From positions 274,001 to 338,000 of the forward strand of contig NW_024067919.1 in NCBI RefSeq assembly GCF_009389715.1: a stretch of DNA of 64,000 bases, written 5' to 3'. Positions 35,997 to 48,839 of this stretch are shown one piece after another; positions within the stretch are counted from its first letter, which is position 1, and each line of letters opens with the position of its first letter. This DNA is from Phoenix dactylifera (Eukaryota; Streptophyta; Magnoliopsida; Arecales; Arecaceae). A model generated the notes under the pieces. It worked only from the letters and a program-made list of their open reading frames with translations, was not told the origin of the DNA and made no database searches. The position numbers and the translations under genes were made by a program.

Positions 35997-36605
35997 AAGT
36001 TCAAGGCACTGATACATTACTACAGCTATTACCACAAAAAATAATCAAGAAAAAAACAGATGACATCCAGCCTCTAAAACCTTTACTTCAAGACAAAGAA
36101 CAAGGAGGAGGGGTATTGTTATAAGTTTTGGATCAATGGAGCAAGGATCACTTGCATGCTTGAATCGAATCATAATGGTTAGTAATTTTGGTTGGTTTAA
36201 AGTTCAAGGCACTGATACATTATTACAGCTATTACCACAAAAAATAATCAAGAAAAAAACAGATGACATCCAGCCTCTAAAACCTTTACTTCAAGACAAA
36301 GAACAAGGAGGAGGGGTATTGTTATAAGTTTTGGATCAATGGAGCAAGGATCACTTGCATGCTTGAATCGAATCATAATGGTTAGTAATTTTGGTTGGTT
36401 TAAAGTTCAAGGCACTGATACATTATTACAGCTATTACCACAAAAAATAATCAAGAAAAAAACAGATGACATCCAGCCTCTAAAACCTTTACTTCAAGAC
36501 AAAGAACAAGGAGGAGGGGTATTGTTATAAGTTTTGGATCAATGGAACAAGGATCACTTGCATGCTTGAATCGAATCATAATGGTTAGTAATTTTGGTTG
36601 GTTTA
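35997..36605. repeat. Three tandem copies of a 203-bp unit
   Basis: Exactly 3 x 203 bp, with unit starts at 35997, 36200 and 36403. Copies are almost identical; visible differences include ATTACTACAG versus ATTATTACAG and ATGGAGCAAGG versus ATGGAACAAGG. Each unit contains the start of a short open frame (MEQGSLACLNRIIMV...). Copies 1 and 2 lead into full 63-aa versions, while the third runs out of the repeat. I see no evidence that this is a protein. Confidence 0.95.
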
Positions 36606-36925
36606 GCGTAACATTAGGCATCAATATTCACCAGCCTTGTTCCCGGAAGAAATTGTCCAGCTTCGGTGTCACCACCCCAACTCTAGCAAGAGCTCACATG
36701 GTGACCATCCGTGAGTCAAACGGTCAGAAGTCAGAGCCCTCCATCCTAAGTACCTCAAAATTCTCGGTGACCATGTGCCTCCACTGCTCCTAACGGTCTG
36801 ATCGCTCTCCTTAAATGATGTACCTTTTAATCCTCCATTTTGTACCCAAAATGCCCTTCCGTGCCAAAGCATTATTTTTGCCATTTTTTCACTCAGACGG
36901 TGCTAAACGGTTCATACGTCCAGCC
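36606..36925. other. Spacer after tandem repeat
   Basis: Slightly GC-richer sequence with no recognised gene. Confidence 0.35.
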
Positions 36926-37434
36926 AAAGGCTTCAAATGGGTCAGGTTGACTGTAATACGATTCAACCTATTTAGGAGGACTTGTGAGGTAGATTAGGTC
37001 TTAAAATTTATTTCGTTCTACTTTTCAGGTCGGATCTGATTTACTGAATTCAGATCCAACCCGACTCAACCCATTTAAAATTTGAATAATTTTGAGCTGT
37101 CAATTATACGGCCCGATCCGATCCGAAACTGTAAAATTATTTGGGCCCATGGGCCATAGCCCACGAAGGTACAAACAAGTTTTGAAGTCATTAATTGGTT
37201 GATTCGAACCGAATCTGATTCAGATCCGATTTTTTTTGGGTTGGGTCTGGGTTATAATGGATCCGATCGGACCCGAATGACCCGTTAGGTCAAAAATTGT
37301 AGTAGTGGATCCGACTCGAGCCGATCCGATCTTCTATTAAGTTAGTTCTTGGTCTAAAATTAGGATCCGAATAAGAAATCGGATTGGATCGGGTTACTTG
37401 TAATCTGGCCTGATCCGACGCATTTGCATCCCTA
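36926..37434. mobile_element. hAT MITE of the GGGTC type
   Basis: A block of about 509 bp with inverted ends AAAGGCTTCAAATGGGTC and, from the right, TAGGGATGCAAATGCGTC. The interior is rich in GATCCGATC, GACCCGAA and CAGATCCGA words. It is the same terminus style as the end of the hAT element at 4254. No matching 8-bp flanks were found, so the ends could be off by a few bases. Confidence 0.6.
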
Positions 37435-40400
37435 CTAATTTAGATGACGTGCCAAGAAAATGGGCAAAAATTTAATGCGGGGAGATGATGGCGACAGTGG
37501 CGATAATAAAAATAACAGCTTTGATAATAACAATAGTATAATATTTTTAAAATATATAAAATAAAAATAATAATATTAAATATATTTTTTATTTTATTTT
37601 TTAAAATTTTATTTCAAAAATATAAAATAGGAAATAAAAGCGACAAGAAACCGATCTGATCTCTTCTCAATCAGGTGAGGCTAAGGCCGTTTAGGTCAAA
37701 TAAAAAGACCTCCAAATGGAACCAATAAAACATGCGCTTCGTAGTTTGTACTTGGCGGTTCGCCGTGTCTCTTTACGTTGGAGCTCCTTTGTCTCTACGT
37801 GGTGTCACAAAATAAGAACTCATCATGGCTTGGCTGAGCCACTAATTCTACGGCACATAGTAACAGGAAATCTGGTATTGACACGTATAGAATTTGATAA
37901 AATGTTATCATAGGTGGCATGAAGTAGTTTGCTGACTATGGTGTTGCCGAGAGGGACGTCACTTTGACATTTTGTACGATCCTTCAAGTCCCGGAACAGC
38001 TCCACTAATAAAAGCTAGAGATCATGACCGCAGATGCATGTCCCCCATGAAAACCTTTTTTTAAGAAAAAAAATGAGGGGAAATGTCTATTTTATTTTAT
38101 TTTATTTTTTCGTGCGAAAAGAGAACCCAATTAAGCTATATTTTATACTTCTTTGCGATTTATAGTTTATTATTATGAAGCTGGGAGAAGATGTATAATG
38201 TCTATTTTAAGCAATTTTTATTAATAATGATTACCCATTATTTGTATTTTGTTGTTTTTTTATGTAGCTGGGGCTTCTCTGGAATGGCAAAAAGGAAGAT
38301 GTGTGAATACGAGAAAGGTAAGCAATTTGTGAATTGGAGAGACCAAGCAGGTTGTCTAAATTGGATAATGCTAGGTGGGGTCACTCTGTCTCATGATATC
38401 AGATGGCGCAGGTTTCAATCTTAAAATAGTATACAAATGTTTGGATAATCAAGTTGGTCACCATTCTAATTGCAATATACAATGTCCTGCATAATCTTTC
38501 AACTATATGCAATACCTTCAAGAAGGCCCTTAGTTGATAAGTGATAATATGAATTCTAATTACCTAATGAAAATAATTGCGGAAACAAGCCAACATGTAT
38601 GCTAATCCATGAGGAGTGACAAATGTTTAATATTCAAGAAAGCGGTAATAGTTATAACCCTAACTCACTTTCATCCCTTAACGACAAAATCAGGTGCAGA
38701 TTCTTATCTGGCTTCCTCCTCATCATAATTACCTTAAATTTTCTTTTTTTGCAAGATAATTATCTTAGATTTTAAGTAGTTTATCATGAGCTACTGAATT
38801 CTATTATATGGTTGACCTAATCTATGCTAACACCTATATTATTTTTGAAGTAGTAGACACAACTTTTTCTATGTCAATAGCTTTAAGTCTAAATAACATT
38901 ATACGAGAACTAGTAGTTCCTCGAACAATATAAATGCAAAGGGAAAAAAAAAGAAAGAAGGAAAGGAAAAGTTATTATCTTACAAGAGTACTCAAAGGAG
39001 AGTTAGAAGGTTAGAAGGAGAATGAGGCTTAAATATCACCTTGATGAGAACATCTTTACACTAGCCTTGATGAATTGCACACATGTTGGTTGATAAATCT
39101 TCAATTGCTTACATATTTGCGTAACTATTGAACTAATTATTTATCTTTTTCTTGTTTTAAGTAGATACGTGTTACCTGATTAAAGCTGACAAGTACAAAG
39201 TTGGTAGTAAATTAAAATGGATAGTTATATTTAGGGCTATTGCTTTAGTTGCATCTAACCCATTCCTAGAAGGAAGAATAAAAATATTGTTGTATTTTAA
39301 ATCAAACATCAAACTGAAAATGACAACACTAATGAACAAAAAATAATATAAGCTAGATCATTCATTGACTCTATGATATTTTAAATTAATGTGCAGGAGG
39401 ATTATCACTTAAAGAAGAGATGCTGATATGTTTTCCTTGGCAAGATTACTTTTGATTGCAATCTTGAGTGTTGGATATCTTTGCGAGTTTCAAAATGAAT
39501 ACATTTGATACTTGATAAGCTACTTGGTGCATAGATGTTTATTATTTTTCACTCTCTGAAGCATCTTTTCTCATGTTAATTTAACATGAGAATATAATAT
39601 AGGTATTATATCATAATGCCTAGTCTTATGCATGCCAGCATCTACACGTATGATGCTTACTCAAGTCTTGGTTAGAAAAATCAATGCTAACTAAATCATT
39701 CAATTTAAATGAGAAGTGTTTCATGTCCTAGTAGAATATCTAAGAATTTATTTTAAAAAAAGATACTTCTATGCAAAAAAAAAGGCCTTTACCTTCTTTA
39801 TAAGCCAACTATCAATTGTATAATTGGTCTTCGATCTACCGCTTTCAAGCTCAAGTCGTTCTACGATCAAAAGCCAGTCGTAAACTCTTTTTGCAAGCTC
39901 AGTCTTTTCCAAATCAAGATCTCTGTCTGTCTTCGTTCTCGCAAGCTCAGTCACCAGACAACAAACTTCGTTCTCGAAAGCGCTCAGTCTCAAGCTCAAG
40001 CTAAGCTGTGGTCTAATTTCTCTGTCCTTCTGTCTCCCCTATTAGCTAGTTGTCCCGTCCGTCGTCCAATCCCTCCCTTCGTTCCTATAGTCCATTAGAG
40101 TAATGGGTCTAAAATCCCGAAGTCCCTGAGAGCCTTATTTGATTTACCGGAATGCGGTTTAGAATCCGTCCCGTTCAGGTTATAAACCAATTATTATGAA
40201 AAATATACTTGATACAAAATACTGCTGTAAATATTAACTAAACCAACAATATGACCAAAAAGAATTCAATGAATTCAACAAGAAATTTTCTTTTTTCTTT
40301 TTTAATGTAAATCCCTCTCTCAATGCATAAAATTTCTTTTGTTAGAAAATTTTTACAAATTATGTGATTGAGCAGTATATTTAAAAAAAAAATCAGTTTT

Positions 40401-40800
40401 TTCCTAAGTAGACCAGTTTAAAAACTACAACCAACATTGTCACTAGTAATCTAATTTGAAAAATTTACATATATGATATGCATCAGTTATATAACTTTCT
40501 ATCCAAATCTTCATGGACAACAGACATCTTTTATGTTGAGAAATCAAATCCACCTCAAAAAAATCCATGATGGTTGGATTATCATGGATTTTATCAGGAT
40601 ATTTTTAGATCTTGTCTTAATCTAATGTTAGTCCAATTGGATAATCACAGCATTTGGCTCTTTCTTTGTAAGCTGTCCATTTCTCAAGCACCAGCGCCCA
40701 GGTCTCCAAGACAATATAATACCCACAGACTCCACTCATCACAAACAATTAAACAAAGGAATCCTACCTGGGAATTCCTGTCCATTTCTTTCCCAAAAAT
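37435..40800. other. Intergenic DNA, no gene seen
   Basis: Mostly AT-rich. Short open frames at 37716-37913 and 38191-38424 have no recognisable product. A C/T-rich patch near 39830-40090 repeats CAAGCTCAGTC-type words. Nothing else is supported. Confidence 0.4.
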
Positions 40801-42040
40801 ATCACACCACGTAGCAAATCAACGGCCGACACGCCGCCACGTGCACAGCGAAGTCGAAATTTGGATTTGCCGCGCTGTGAGTCAAACAAATCGAGAACCC
40901 TCCGTTCCGAGCCTCAGCCTCGGAGTACTCGAAACCACGTCGCCATAAATAACTATTCCCCTCCGACCCCGTTCCCATCTCTAGTAATTAATACCACTAG
41001 ATCGAAGAGGATTCAGAGCAAACTCTCCGCAAGAGACTCGCTTTTTGGGTCGGAAGCTCCAACCTTTTGGGTGTTTCTGCTTCGGTTCGTGTTCTCTGAA
41101 GCTTCTGGAGCCGAAGGAGCCGCATCTCGCCCGGAACGGTGGCGTGTGGGTTTCAAACCAGGAAGACGTTGAAAAGGGACGCTAGGGAACGATCGAAGGA
41201 GGGACAAATGAGGTTAAAAATGTGTTTTTCTTTTTTTTTTGAAGGATTTGACTGATTTGCATGTGTCTTTTGGGAGAAATCCACCTCTGGCAGTGGTTTG
41301 GAGGTAAGAGTAGAGCAGATTGGTTTCAGCTCAGTGAAAAGATTGGATATTAGTTGTTTATTTGATCCGGAGGGAGTAGAAAGTTTGGATTTTTAGTGAG
41401 AAATTTAAGTTTTTTGTGACGTAGATGGCTGCTGGTCAGAGTTGGGCCTAGCGGATTCCAGTTCTTTGTGGTTTTGGATCGAACTGAGAACTGGGTAAGA
41501 AACGCTCTTCTCGTGATATCTTTATGAGAGAGAGGTGTCAGCTCCTGCTCCTCTTTGCTTGGTTCAGACGTGGCTGTGCTTGGATCTTAGTTTTTCTTTT
41601 AATTTTCTAGATGGAAAATAATATTTTTCTTGAATTTCTATTAGTTTTTTCGTCACTCTTCTGGCGTTATTCAGAAAAAGATGAAGCAAAATTAGTTTTT
41701 CTATTTCATATGTTTGATTCTAAATCAATATCCATTTTTTTATTTTTTAACAGTGAGAAACAACGGTTTCTTTCAGACTTCCGAATTTAATGCAAACAGT
41801 GCTGGTTTGTGCGTGAGAGAAAAAGAAAGAGGGCTTTGACGGGACGAAGACCAGTTGTTAGGATTACGGTTTTGTAGCCAGAGGAAAATTAGTTAAAAGA
41901 ACAGGAGCATCCAGTGATATAGTGCTTTTTTTTTCTTTTTTCTTTTTCTTTGGAGCAGTTCTTGTGTATTCTAGAGAAGGCTGAGAAAAAATTGTGGCAA
42001 AGGTAGCTTCTTGCTAGTTTAGAGCCTTTTCGGATTGGTG
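40801..42040 (+). promoter_or_regulatory. Promoter and 5' UTR of the NEAP gene
   Basis: The NEAP upstream region. A G-box CACGTG lies at 40838-40843 (CCGCCACGTGCAC) and a TATA-like CATAAATAAC at 40944-40953, so transcription probably starts near 40975. The long leader (about 1 kb) may include an intron, which I cannot define. Confidence 0.5.
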
Positions 42041-43652
42041 ATGTTGGCTGGAGAGAAGACATCAACATCATCATCACCATCTTCGGAATTAGATCCGCTG
42101 CTGAGGGATCTTACAGAGAAGAAGCTGAGCTTTCAGAGAAACGTTGTTTCATTGGCAGCGGAGCTTAAGGATGTGCGAAGTAGGTTGGCTTTGCAGCAAG
42201 AGTCATTTGCCCGAGAAAGCCGAACAAGACAGGTTGGTTCCAAGTTTTTTCAGCATCTCTGAAGAGGCTAATTTTATGATTCTGGTGTATGGGAGTGGGA
42301 ATGAAGTATGTTGGGCTTTCCACAGGTAGCAGAGTCGAAGGTGACGGGCATGGAGGAGGAGATTGGTAGGCTGCAGAAATGTTTGGAAGAGAGGAACGAG
42401 CAATTGAGAGCATCTACATCTACTTCAGAGCAGGTTAGAATCTGCTTGATTCTTTTTTATTCCTTTCCTATTGAAATTTGAATGTTCACTTTCTAGAATG
42501 GACTGAATGAGGTTGTGAAAATTTTTCTTGCTTTATCTGTAGGGCTATGAAATTTCTTCTTGCTTTATATATGGATGTTGACTTTAAATATCCTGAGTAA
42601 TTTAATTAAAAGAATTTGAGAGTTGGTTGGTATGAGAACAAACACATGATTATGAGAGGGAAAAGAAAGTTCATCTAGGCTTTCAGAATCTTTTCTTATA
42701 TTGCATGTTAAAGTAGTTTCAATTAGCCCAATATATGTGTATACTAAGTTGGAAATCAACCCCAAACTTTGTTTCATGTATATGTTTTGAGGAAAAAAAA
42801 AATTCTGTAGTCTAATATCCTGTTAAAACATACTAGGTATTTCCTTTGTACCTTTCAGTGTCTAATTGAAATATATATGCCACTTCTAGCATTAGAGCAT
42901 TATTCAACCCCTCTCTTCCATTTATTTGCATGCCGATATCTTCATTACTGGGTTCTTTTATGTTACCCTTTTGTTTTAATTGTATTATTTTTCTCTTCTA
43001 TTTGATACTAGTAACGATCACCTGGATTTAGGGATATGACACTCTTCTATCTTCTAATGTTTGCAATCATTTTCAATTCGCTATTGGAAAATTGTGGAGA
43101 AACCTAGTTTCATGCGGGTACAAAACATTGCTCTTGGGAGAGCCTTTGGTAACAATTCCTCAAAAACTTTATGTATATAACTTATCTATTGCCCATGTAT
43201 ATATGTATTTATACAGCATAGACATGGGTCCCAACAATTAATGAATCTCTCTCTCTTTTTTAATTTTTGTTGTAATCTAACATGGTGTTGGGAGAGTGCT
43301 GTTTTGAGACGATGAGAATAAGGGGCGGGATAAGCTGGTTCCAACATTTAATGAAACACTTTCTTTATTCTCTGATGTAGCACTGGGAGAGTGGTCAGCA
43401 TTTAATGAAATATTTTCTTTTTTCCTTTTTAAGCTCCGACGTGGCATTGTGAGAGTAATCGTTTAAAATGATTAAACAGAGGGACAGGTGTAGGCATGGG
43501 TATTATGCCTCACTACATTAATTTCTTTTTTCTTTTTCCAAACAACTGTTGTTAACAGTAAATTGGAAAGCTGGACATGCTGGGATTCGTGCGGAACGGA
43601 CAGTTCTGGAGGCGACTGGATTTACCTCTAGATTTGGTCGAATGGAGCGTAG

Positions 43653-43688
<36 letters not shown>

Positions 43689-44144
43689 CATATGTATATA
43701 TGTGTGTGTGTGTGTACAATTATATGTGTGTTGTATATATATATATATGTATATATGTGTGTGTATATATATATAGACACATACATACGAACATACACAC
43801 ACACACATACATATGTATATATACATACATATATACAGACACACACACACACACACATATAGATAGATAGATACACATGCGCACACACCCACACCCACAC
43901 ACACATATATATACACACATATATACCTATAAGCCAGCCGACTTATATACTAATAGGTAGAAAGAATAATGCTTCCTATTTTAGATTGTTTATCCATTTT
44001 GCACCCCCCTCTTTAGATTGTGTTATCCATCCCCTCCTCCTCCCCCCCACCCCCCCTCTCTCTCTCTTCTTTTCTTGTTTGACTATTTGAAGATTTCATA
44101 AACATTTTTTTTAGAGATTTCTGTTTTAATAGAGATTGTGTTCC

Positions 44145-44229
<85 letters not shown>

Positions 44230-46989
44230 AAAAACAACAACACACACAAAAAAAGAAAAAAACATCTTTGTTCATGCACTGCTATATTTTGATTCAGGGA
44301 ACATTCGAATACTGTGTATGCTGTAGGGATTTTAGAAGAGGCAAATTATTTTTTATTTGAAATTTTCAGCAACTCTGAGTCTAAATAGTTCTTTTGATTT
44401 GTTGTCTTATTGTTTGCCAATTTGTGTATACTGCCATTTCTTTATAACATAGTTTGCTTTTGAAAAATTTCATCCGCATTTCGTATCATCATCTTGCCAT
44501 TCAAATTCTGATAGTTTGTACCAAGCAGGTTGCTGTTCATGGGAAATTATCTGTGGTCTTTGATGTTTCTTAGATGCAAGTCTGAGAAGAATAATTTGAG
44601 AATCAATAAATGTTATGTTATCCTGCAGGTTGCTATAAATCTAGATAGCTTGCAGTATTTTTTTTGGCATCCTTTTGGTTCTTAATGATTTGTTTCTTGG
44701 CATTACTCCGATACATGACTCCTATGTTGCTATCTTGCACATTTTTGTCTCCCATCTTGCTCATGTGAAAACTTTCAGTTAAATTACTTCTCCATTATCT
44801 TGTGTTTAAGTTGTCAATTAATTTTCTCAAAAGACCTCCCTTATCATTACTTATATGCAGTATCTTAAGGAGTTGGATGATTTGAGATCCCAGCTTTCAG
44901 TTACTCAAGCCACTGCAGAGGCTAGTGCGTTGTCGGCTCAATCAGCAGAAGCCCAGTGCTTGACCTTATTGAGAGAACTAGATGAGAAAAATACTTCACT
45001 AAAAGAGCATGAGATCCAAGTCAATAAGCTAGGAGAGCAGTTAGATAATCTGCAAAAGGATCTCCAAGCAAGAGAGTTTTCACAAAGGCAACTGAAAGAT
45101 GAAGTTTTGAGAATAGAGAAAGAGATCATGAATGCAGTTGCAATAGCTGGAGCTAAAAAAGATTGCGAGCTTCGGAAGATTTTGGCTGAAGTTTCCCCCA
45201 AGAATTTTGAGAATATCAGCAAGCACCTGGATGCTAAAGATGCAGAGATTGCCAGAGTAAGAGATGAGATCAGGATCTTGTCTGCACACTGGAAACATAA
45301 AACCAAAGAGTTAGAATCTCAGGTAATTCCTAATTTTTGGGCTAGTACAATGTGCTGTTCCTTTTGCAGCAAGGCAACATTTCTTATATGTATTTTGCTG
45401 GTTTGTTTGTAAAATAGTTAGAAAAACATCGAAGGGCTGATCAGGAATTGAAGAAGAGAGTATTGAAGCTTGAATTCTGTCTTCAAGAAGCACGGAGCCA
45501 AACACGAAAACTTCAAAGGGTAATTCATATTCTGATCTTTTAAATCATTACATCTTTTGGTTCCTCTCATTGTTTTCTATATTACTATGCTGAGGTTCCT
45601 TAAAACGACAAAAAAAGAAATGTGAGCTTTCTTGCTTTATCTAATTGAATTGATGTCCAACTAGCAAACAAGTGTAAACTGCTTGCTAAATTTGTATTTT
45701 CTTTGTGATATGCAATATTCAAGCATGGAGATTACGTACCTATTCTGTGTACGTTATGTGTCCTGGACATCGATGGAGATGTTCAGTCTACAAATTTGTA
45801 CAGGGTATTATATTCTCCAAGTTTTGAAAAGAAAAAAAAGATATTCTATAATTACTTGATTGTATTCATTCCTTTTCTATTAATATATCAAGTAATATTA
45901 GTTACAGATTTTTTTTTTATGAAAAGTTATTTTTTTTATTTTAAAAATAGCATGCAGCATTTGTTTTTTAAAAAATTAATCTTCTATCTACCTATAGGGG
46001 AGTCTCATGCAATATACGGAACAACTTTATGTTTAAGGGGGGAAGGATGCATTGCTAACCTATTAACTTTTGATGAAAATATGCTGTCTAGTGTGCCGTC
46101 AAGTATCCATGCAGACCATGAGTCATATGGCTATCTGTCTTAGGATGATTTCCTTATGTTTCGTCATTTTACTTAATGTTCTTTAGTGTGCTTTTATTAA
46201 TCTAGTGGGCTTTAGCTAATGAATAAAATGTGTGCAAAATCTATGGAATTTGATTTTTTTCCTTATAATATTGTTATGACAATTTATTTCAAAAATGCAT
46301 GAATAGACTGAGTAAATTTACAATTTTAGTTTTTCTTTGGTAGAAAGCCTTTGCCAATTTCATTCAACAAATCAGCTTCTTACGAGTCAAATCAGTTCCT
46401 CTCCATCTCAATAATGGACATTAAGAACGGTGTAAAGTAAAAGGGCCAAGTTACAAACTTGTATTGGTAGCATGTTTAGCCAGCAACTTCAATTAGTAAT
46501 AGGGTTTGGAAGATGAGATTTACTTGAATGTTTAGATATCAGCATTCTGAACAGTTGCAAGCACTCCTTGATGGTGCGTCACAGCATATGAGAATTCAAT
46601 TTGCCTTTGCCATTGTAAAAAAAAAAAAAATTATTTAAATTATGGTGATTGTTTGGAAATATTAGGTGCCTTTTTCTTACTACCTATTCTTGTTTAAATT
46701 TGGTGTCTTTAGCACATCATATATAAACTATGGAAAATAGTTGTATACATAAGAATCTTGTCTATTTATCAAACATTTAGACTCTTTCTCATTCCTCTTG
46801 GTGTTTTCTATTATGTGACAGATGGGAGAAAAAAGAGACAAGGCTCTAAAAGAACTAAGAGATCAATTGGCAATGAAGCAGCAGAATGGGGCTGGTTGCA
46901 ATGACAAGCAGAACTTCTGGGAGAGCTCTGGTTTCAAGATTGTTGTTTCTATGTCTATGTTGGTCTTAGCTGTTTGTGCAAAGCGATAA
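42041..46989 (+). CDS. Nuclear envelope-associated protein (NEAP-like)
   Basis: NEAPs are plant-specific coiled-coil proteins of the inner nuclear membrane that interact with SUN proteins and affect nuclear shape. Five coding exons: 42041-42232, 42326-42433, 44861-45322, 45418-45519 and 46822-46989. All junctions are phase 0 and GT-AG (192+108+462+102+168 nt = 343 aa plus stop). The N-terminus ([20 protein letters not shown]) and the long heptad-rich middle (for example [58 protein letters not shown]) match Arabidopsis NEAPs. The C-terminus, [18 protein letters not shown], is the single tail membrane helix with its short basic end. The start is the first ATG in frame; sequence upstream is non-coding. 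Length is normal for the family. It faces the haspin gene tail to tail. Confidence 0.92.
42434..44860 (+). other. NEAP intron 2 with microsatellites
   Basis: A 2.4-kb intron. It contains a (CT)n(TA)n(TG)n/(CA)n compound microsatellite at about 43650-43935 and a C74 run at 44146-44219 followed directly by about 14 A. No nested gene seen. Confidence 0.8.
44146..44219 (+). repeat. C74 homopolymer
   Basis: Seventy-four consecutive C, then an A run. Preceded by other C-rich sequence near 44020-44060. True length is uncertain for a homopolymer of this size. Confidence 0.9.
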
Positions 46990-47808
46990 AGGCTTCCTTT
47001 TCCTGTTATCTATGTGTACTAGTACTCGAACAACTTTATTTATTTAAAAATAGAGGACTCTATAAACACTCAAGTAGATTTGTTCATAATCCCTATTATC
47101 TAGGTCAGAACTTCTATTTCCCGATACCAAGCAGCCGAATTAGAATATCTAACAGTTTTCTCAAATATCATTTAATATACTATTAATTGTTGGAAAATAG
47201 GATTATAAAGTAACAAAGACTTTTCTGTTGAAAGAGAGTTGGATTTGCTGATAGTTCCTGTCGGTTCTTCTCAGCCCAATGAATACATAGATTCATTCAG
47301 CATTTATTATGTTTTAGCACTGACCAACTGGAACTAGAAGCAGTGCTGGGGCTGGAACTTGAACTGCATTAACCAAAAGAAACTGTAGGCTCCAAATTTT
47401 GAATTGAGAAACAATTGACTGTTCTGTTCATACAATCGGAAATGTTTTGGGGTTTAAAGATTTCTGCTGGTTGCATTTGCTTTGAATGCTATTACTAGTT
47501 ACCGTTTAGAGTGCAAGTGTTTTCTTGGGTTTGATGTTGTGAAAGATGGCCACAGTATAGCCTGATGCACTTTGTTCCTCTAGTAGCAGGGTGTTGATTG
47601 GGCTTGTTGGAACCGAAGATCAGGACCAGATGCTAGGCGGCCAGTCTCCGGTCGATGGCCATGGTTGAGTTGGTTCGCTTGAATTTATCGATGCATGTCC
47701 AGGTTTTTTTATCTGTCAGGTTATCTTCAGGTAGTACAAGGGTGTCGAAATTGGCATTGGGGTTTTTTTCCTGCAATGCTGGGAATGATAGATGGCAAGG
47801 AACGATGA
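46990..47808 (+). other. NEAP 3' UTR and flank
   Basis: AT-rich sequence after the NEAP stop codon. No clear poly(A) signal was fixed and no further gene is seen before the TRIM. Confidence 0.4.
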
Positions 47809-47813
47809 GTACT

Positions 47814-48252
47814 TGTGAGGACCTGTGCGGGCGTGTATTTAGTCCCACATCGATTATTCGCTGGATAGATCTTGGGTACTTATACAGGATGAAGGAACCC
47901 AAATAATACCTGCCGGCTAGCCATTTTGGGTGAGATCTTGGGTTGTTACAAATGGTATCAGAGCGGACTCGGCTCATAACTTATGTGGACTAGGGGACAC
48001 TGCAGCACAAATTTATTGGGGTTGACCACGGACCGATCGTGGTGTTTGTGATTAGATTTGAATGGATTCGAACCTTTAGCCTGATGAGGATGTCAGGGCT
48101 TGAACGGGGGGAGTACGTGAGGATCTGTGCGGGCGTGTGTTTAGTCTCACATCAGTTATTCGCTGGGTAGATCTTGAATACTTATACAGGATCAAGGAAC
48201 CTAAATAATACCTTCCAGCTAGCCATTTTGGGTGAGATCCTGGGTTGTTACA
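47814..48252 (+). mobile_element. TRIM (miniature LTR retrotransposon)
   Basis: A 439-bp non-coding LTR-type fossil. Terminal direct repeats of 137 bp lie at 47814-47950 and 48116-48252. A primer-binding site for initiator Met tRNA (TGGTATCAGAGC, 47953-47964) follows the first repeat, and a GGGGGG purine tract precedes the second. The target duplication is GTACT at 47809-47813 and 48253-48257. The two repeats differ at about one tenth of positions, so the insertion is much older than the Copia element above. The primer-binding site places its sense strand as plus. Confidence 0.92.
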
Positions 48253-48257
48253 GTACT

Positions 48258-48694
48258 ACTGAGACGAAGCATGGTATCCGAAGGCAACAAGGAGAGATAT
48301 CCAACCTAAAATCCATGGCATGTTCATGGTGCGAAGAGTGCTCAAGCTTGAGAAGGGTTCTGCGTGTAGCAAAGTAAAACAGCGTTAATGCAAAGATCCA
48401 GGAACTGCATTGGGAAAATGATAGGTAACAGATACATTTCTTGTAGCTCTCTGGACAATGGACAGCCAATTAAGCCCCTGATTGCGTCCTCAATATGCCA
48501 TGGTTATGCTCAGGAAAAAGATGGACCAGATCAAAATTAATCAAAGGATCACTGACATCTAGGCACACTAGATTTATCCATAAGTATAGATATGAAGCAG
48601 CTGTTCCATACATCTGAAATAGCATTGATGCTGAAAGATTACAGAAAGATAAACATCAAAATGAGGCACGATGAATCTCAAAGAGAGCAGTTGA
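48258..48694. other. Spacer between TRIM and CACTA element
   Basis: No gene or repeat recognised. Confidence 0.4.
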
Positions 48695-48839
48695 CACTAC
48701 AGGAAAATGGGCCTTTTTCGATGCTAGGAGAAAGCGTCGGAAAAAATTTCACCGCTCGTACATTTGCCGACGCTTTCATTTAGCGTCGGAAATTCTTAGC
48801 ATGCTGTATAGATCCCAACTAATAAGGAACCAAGCACCA

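Noticed and set aside
43518-43920. Tyr/Ile/Cys/Val repeat proteins
   Set aside because: Translations of TA/TG microsatellite.
44013-44360. Poly-Gly and poly-Pro frames
   Set aside because: Translations of the C74 run.
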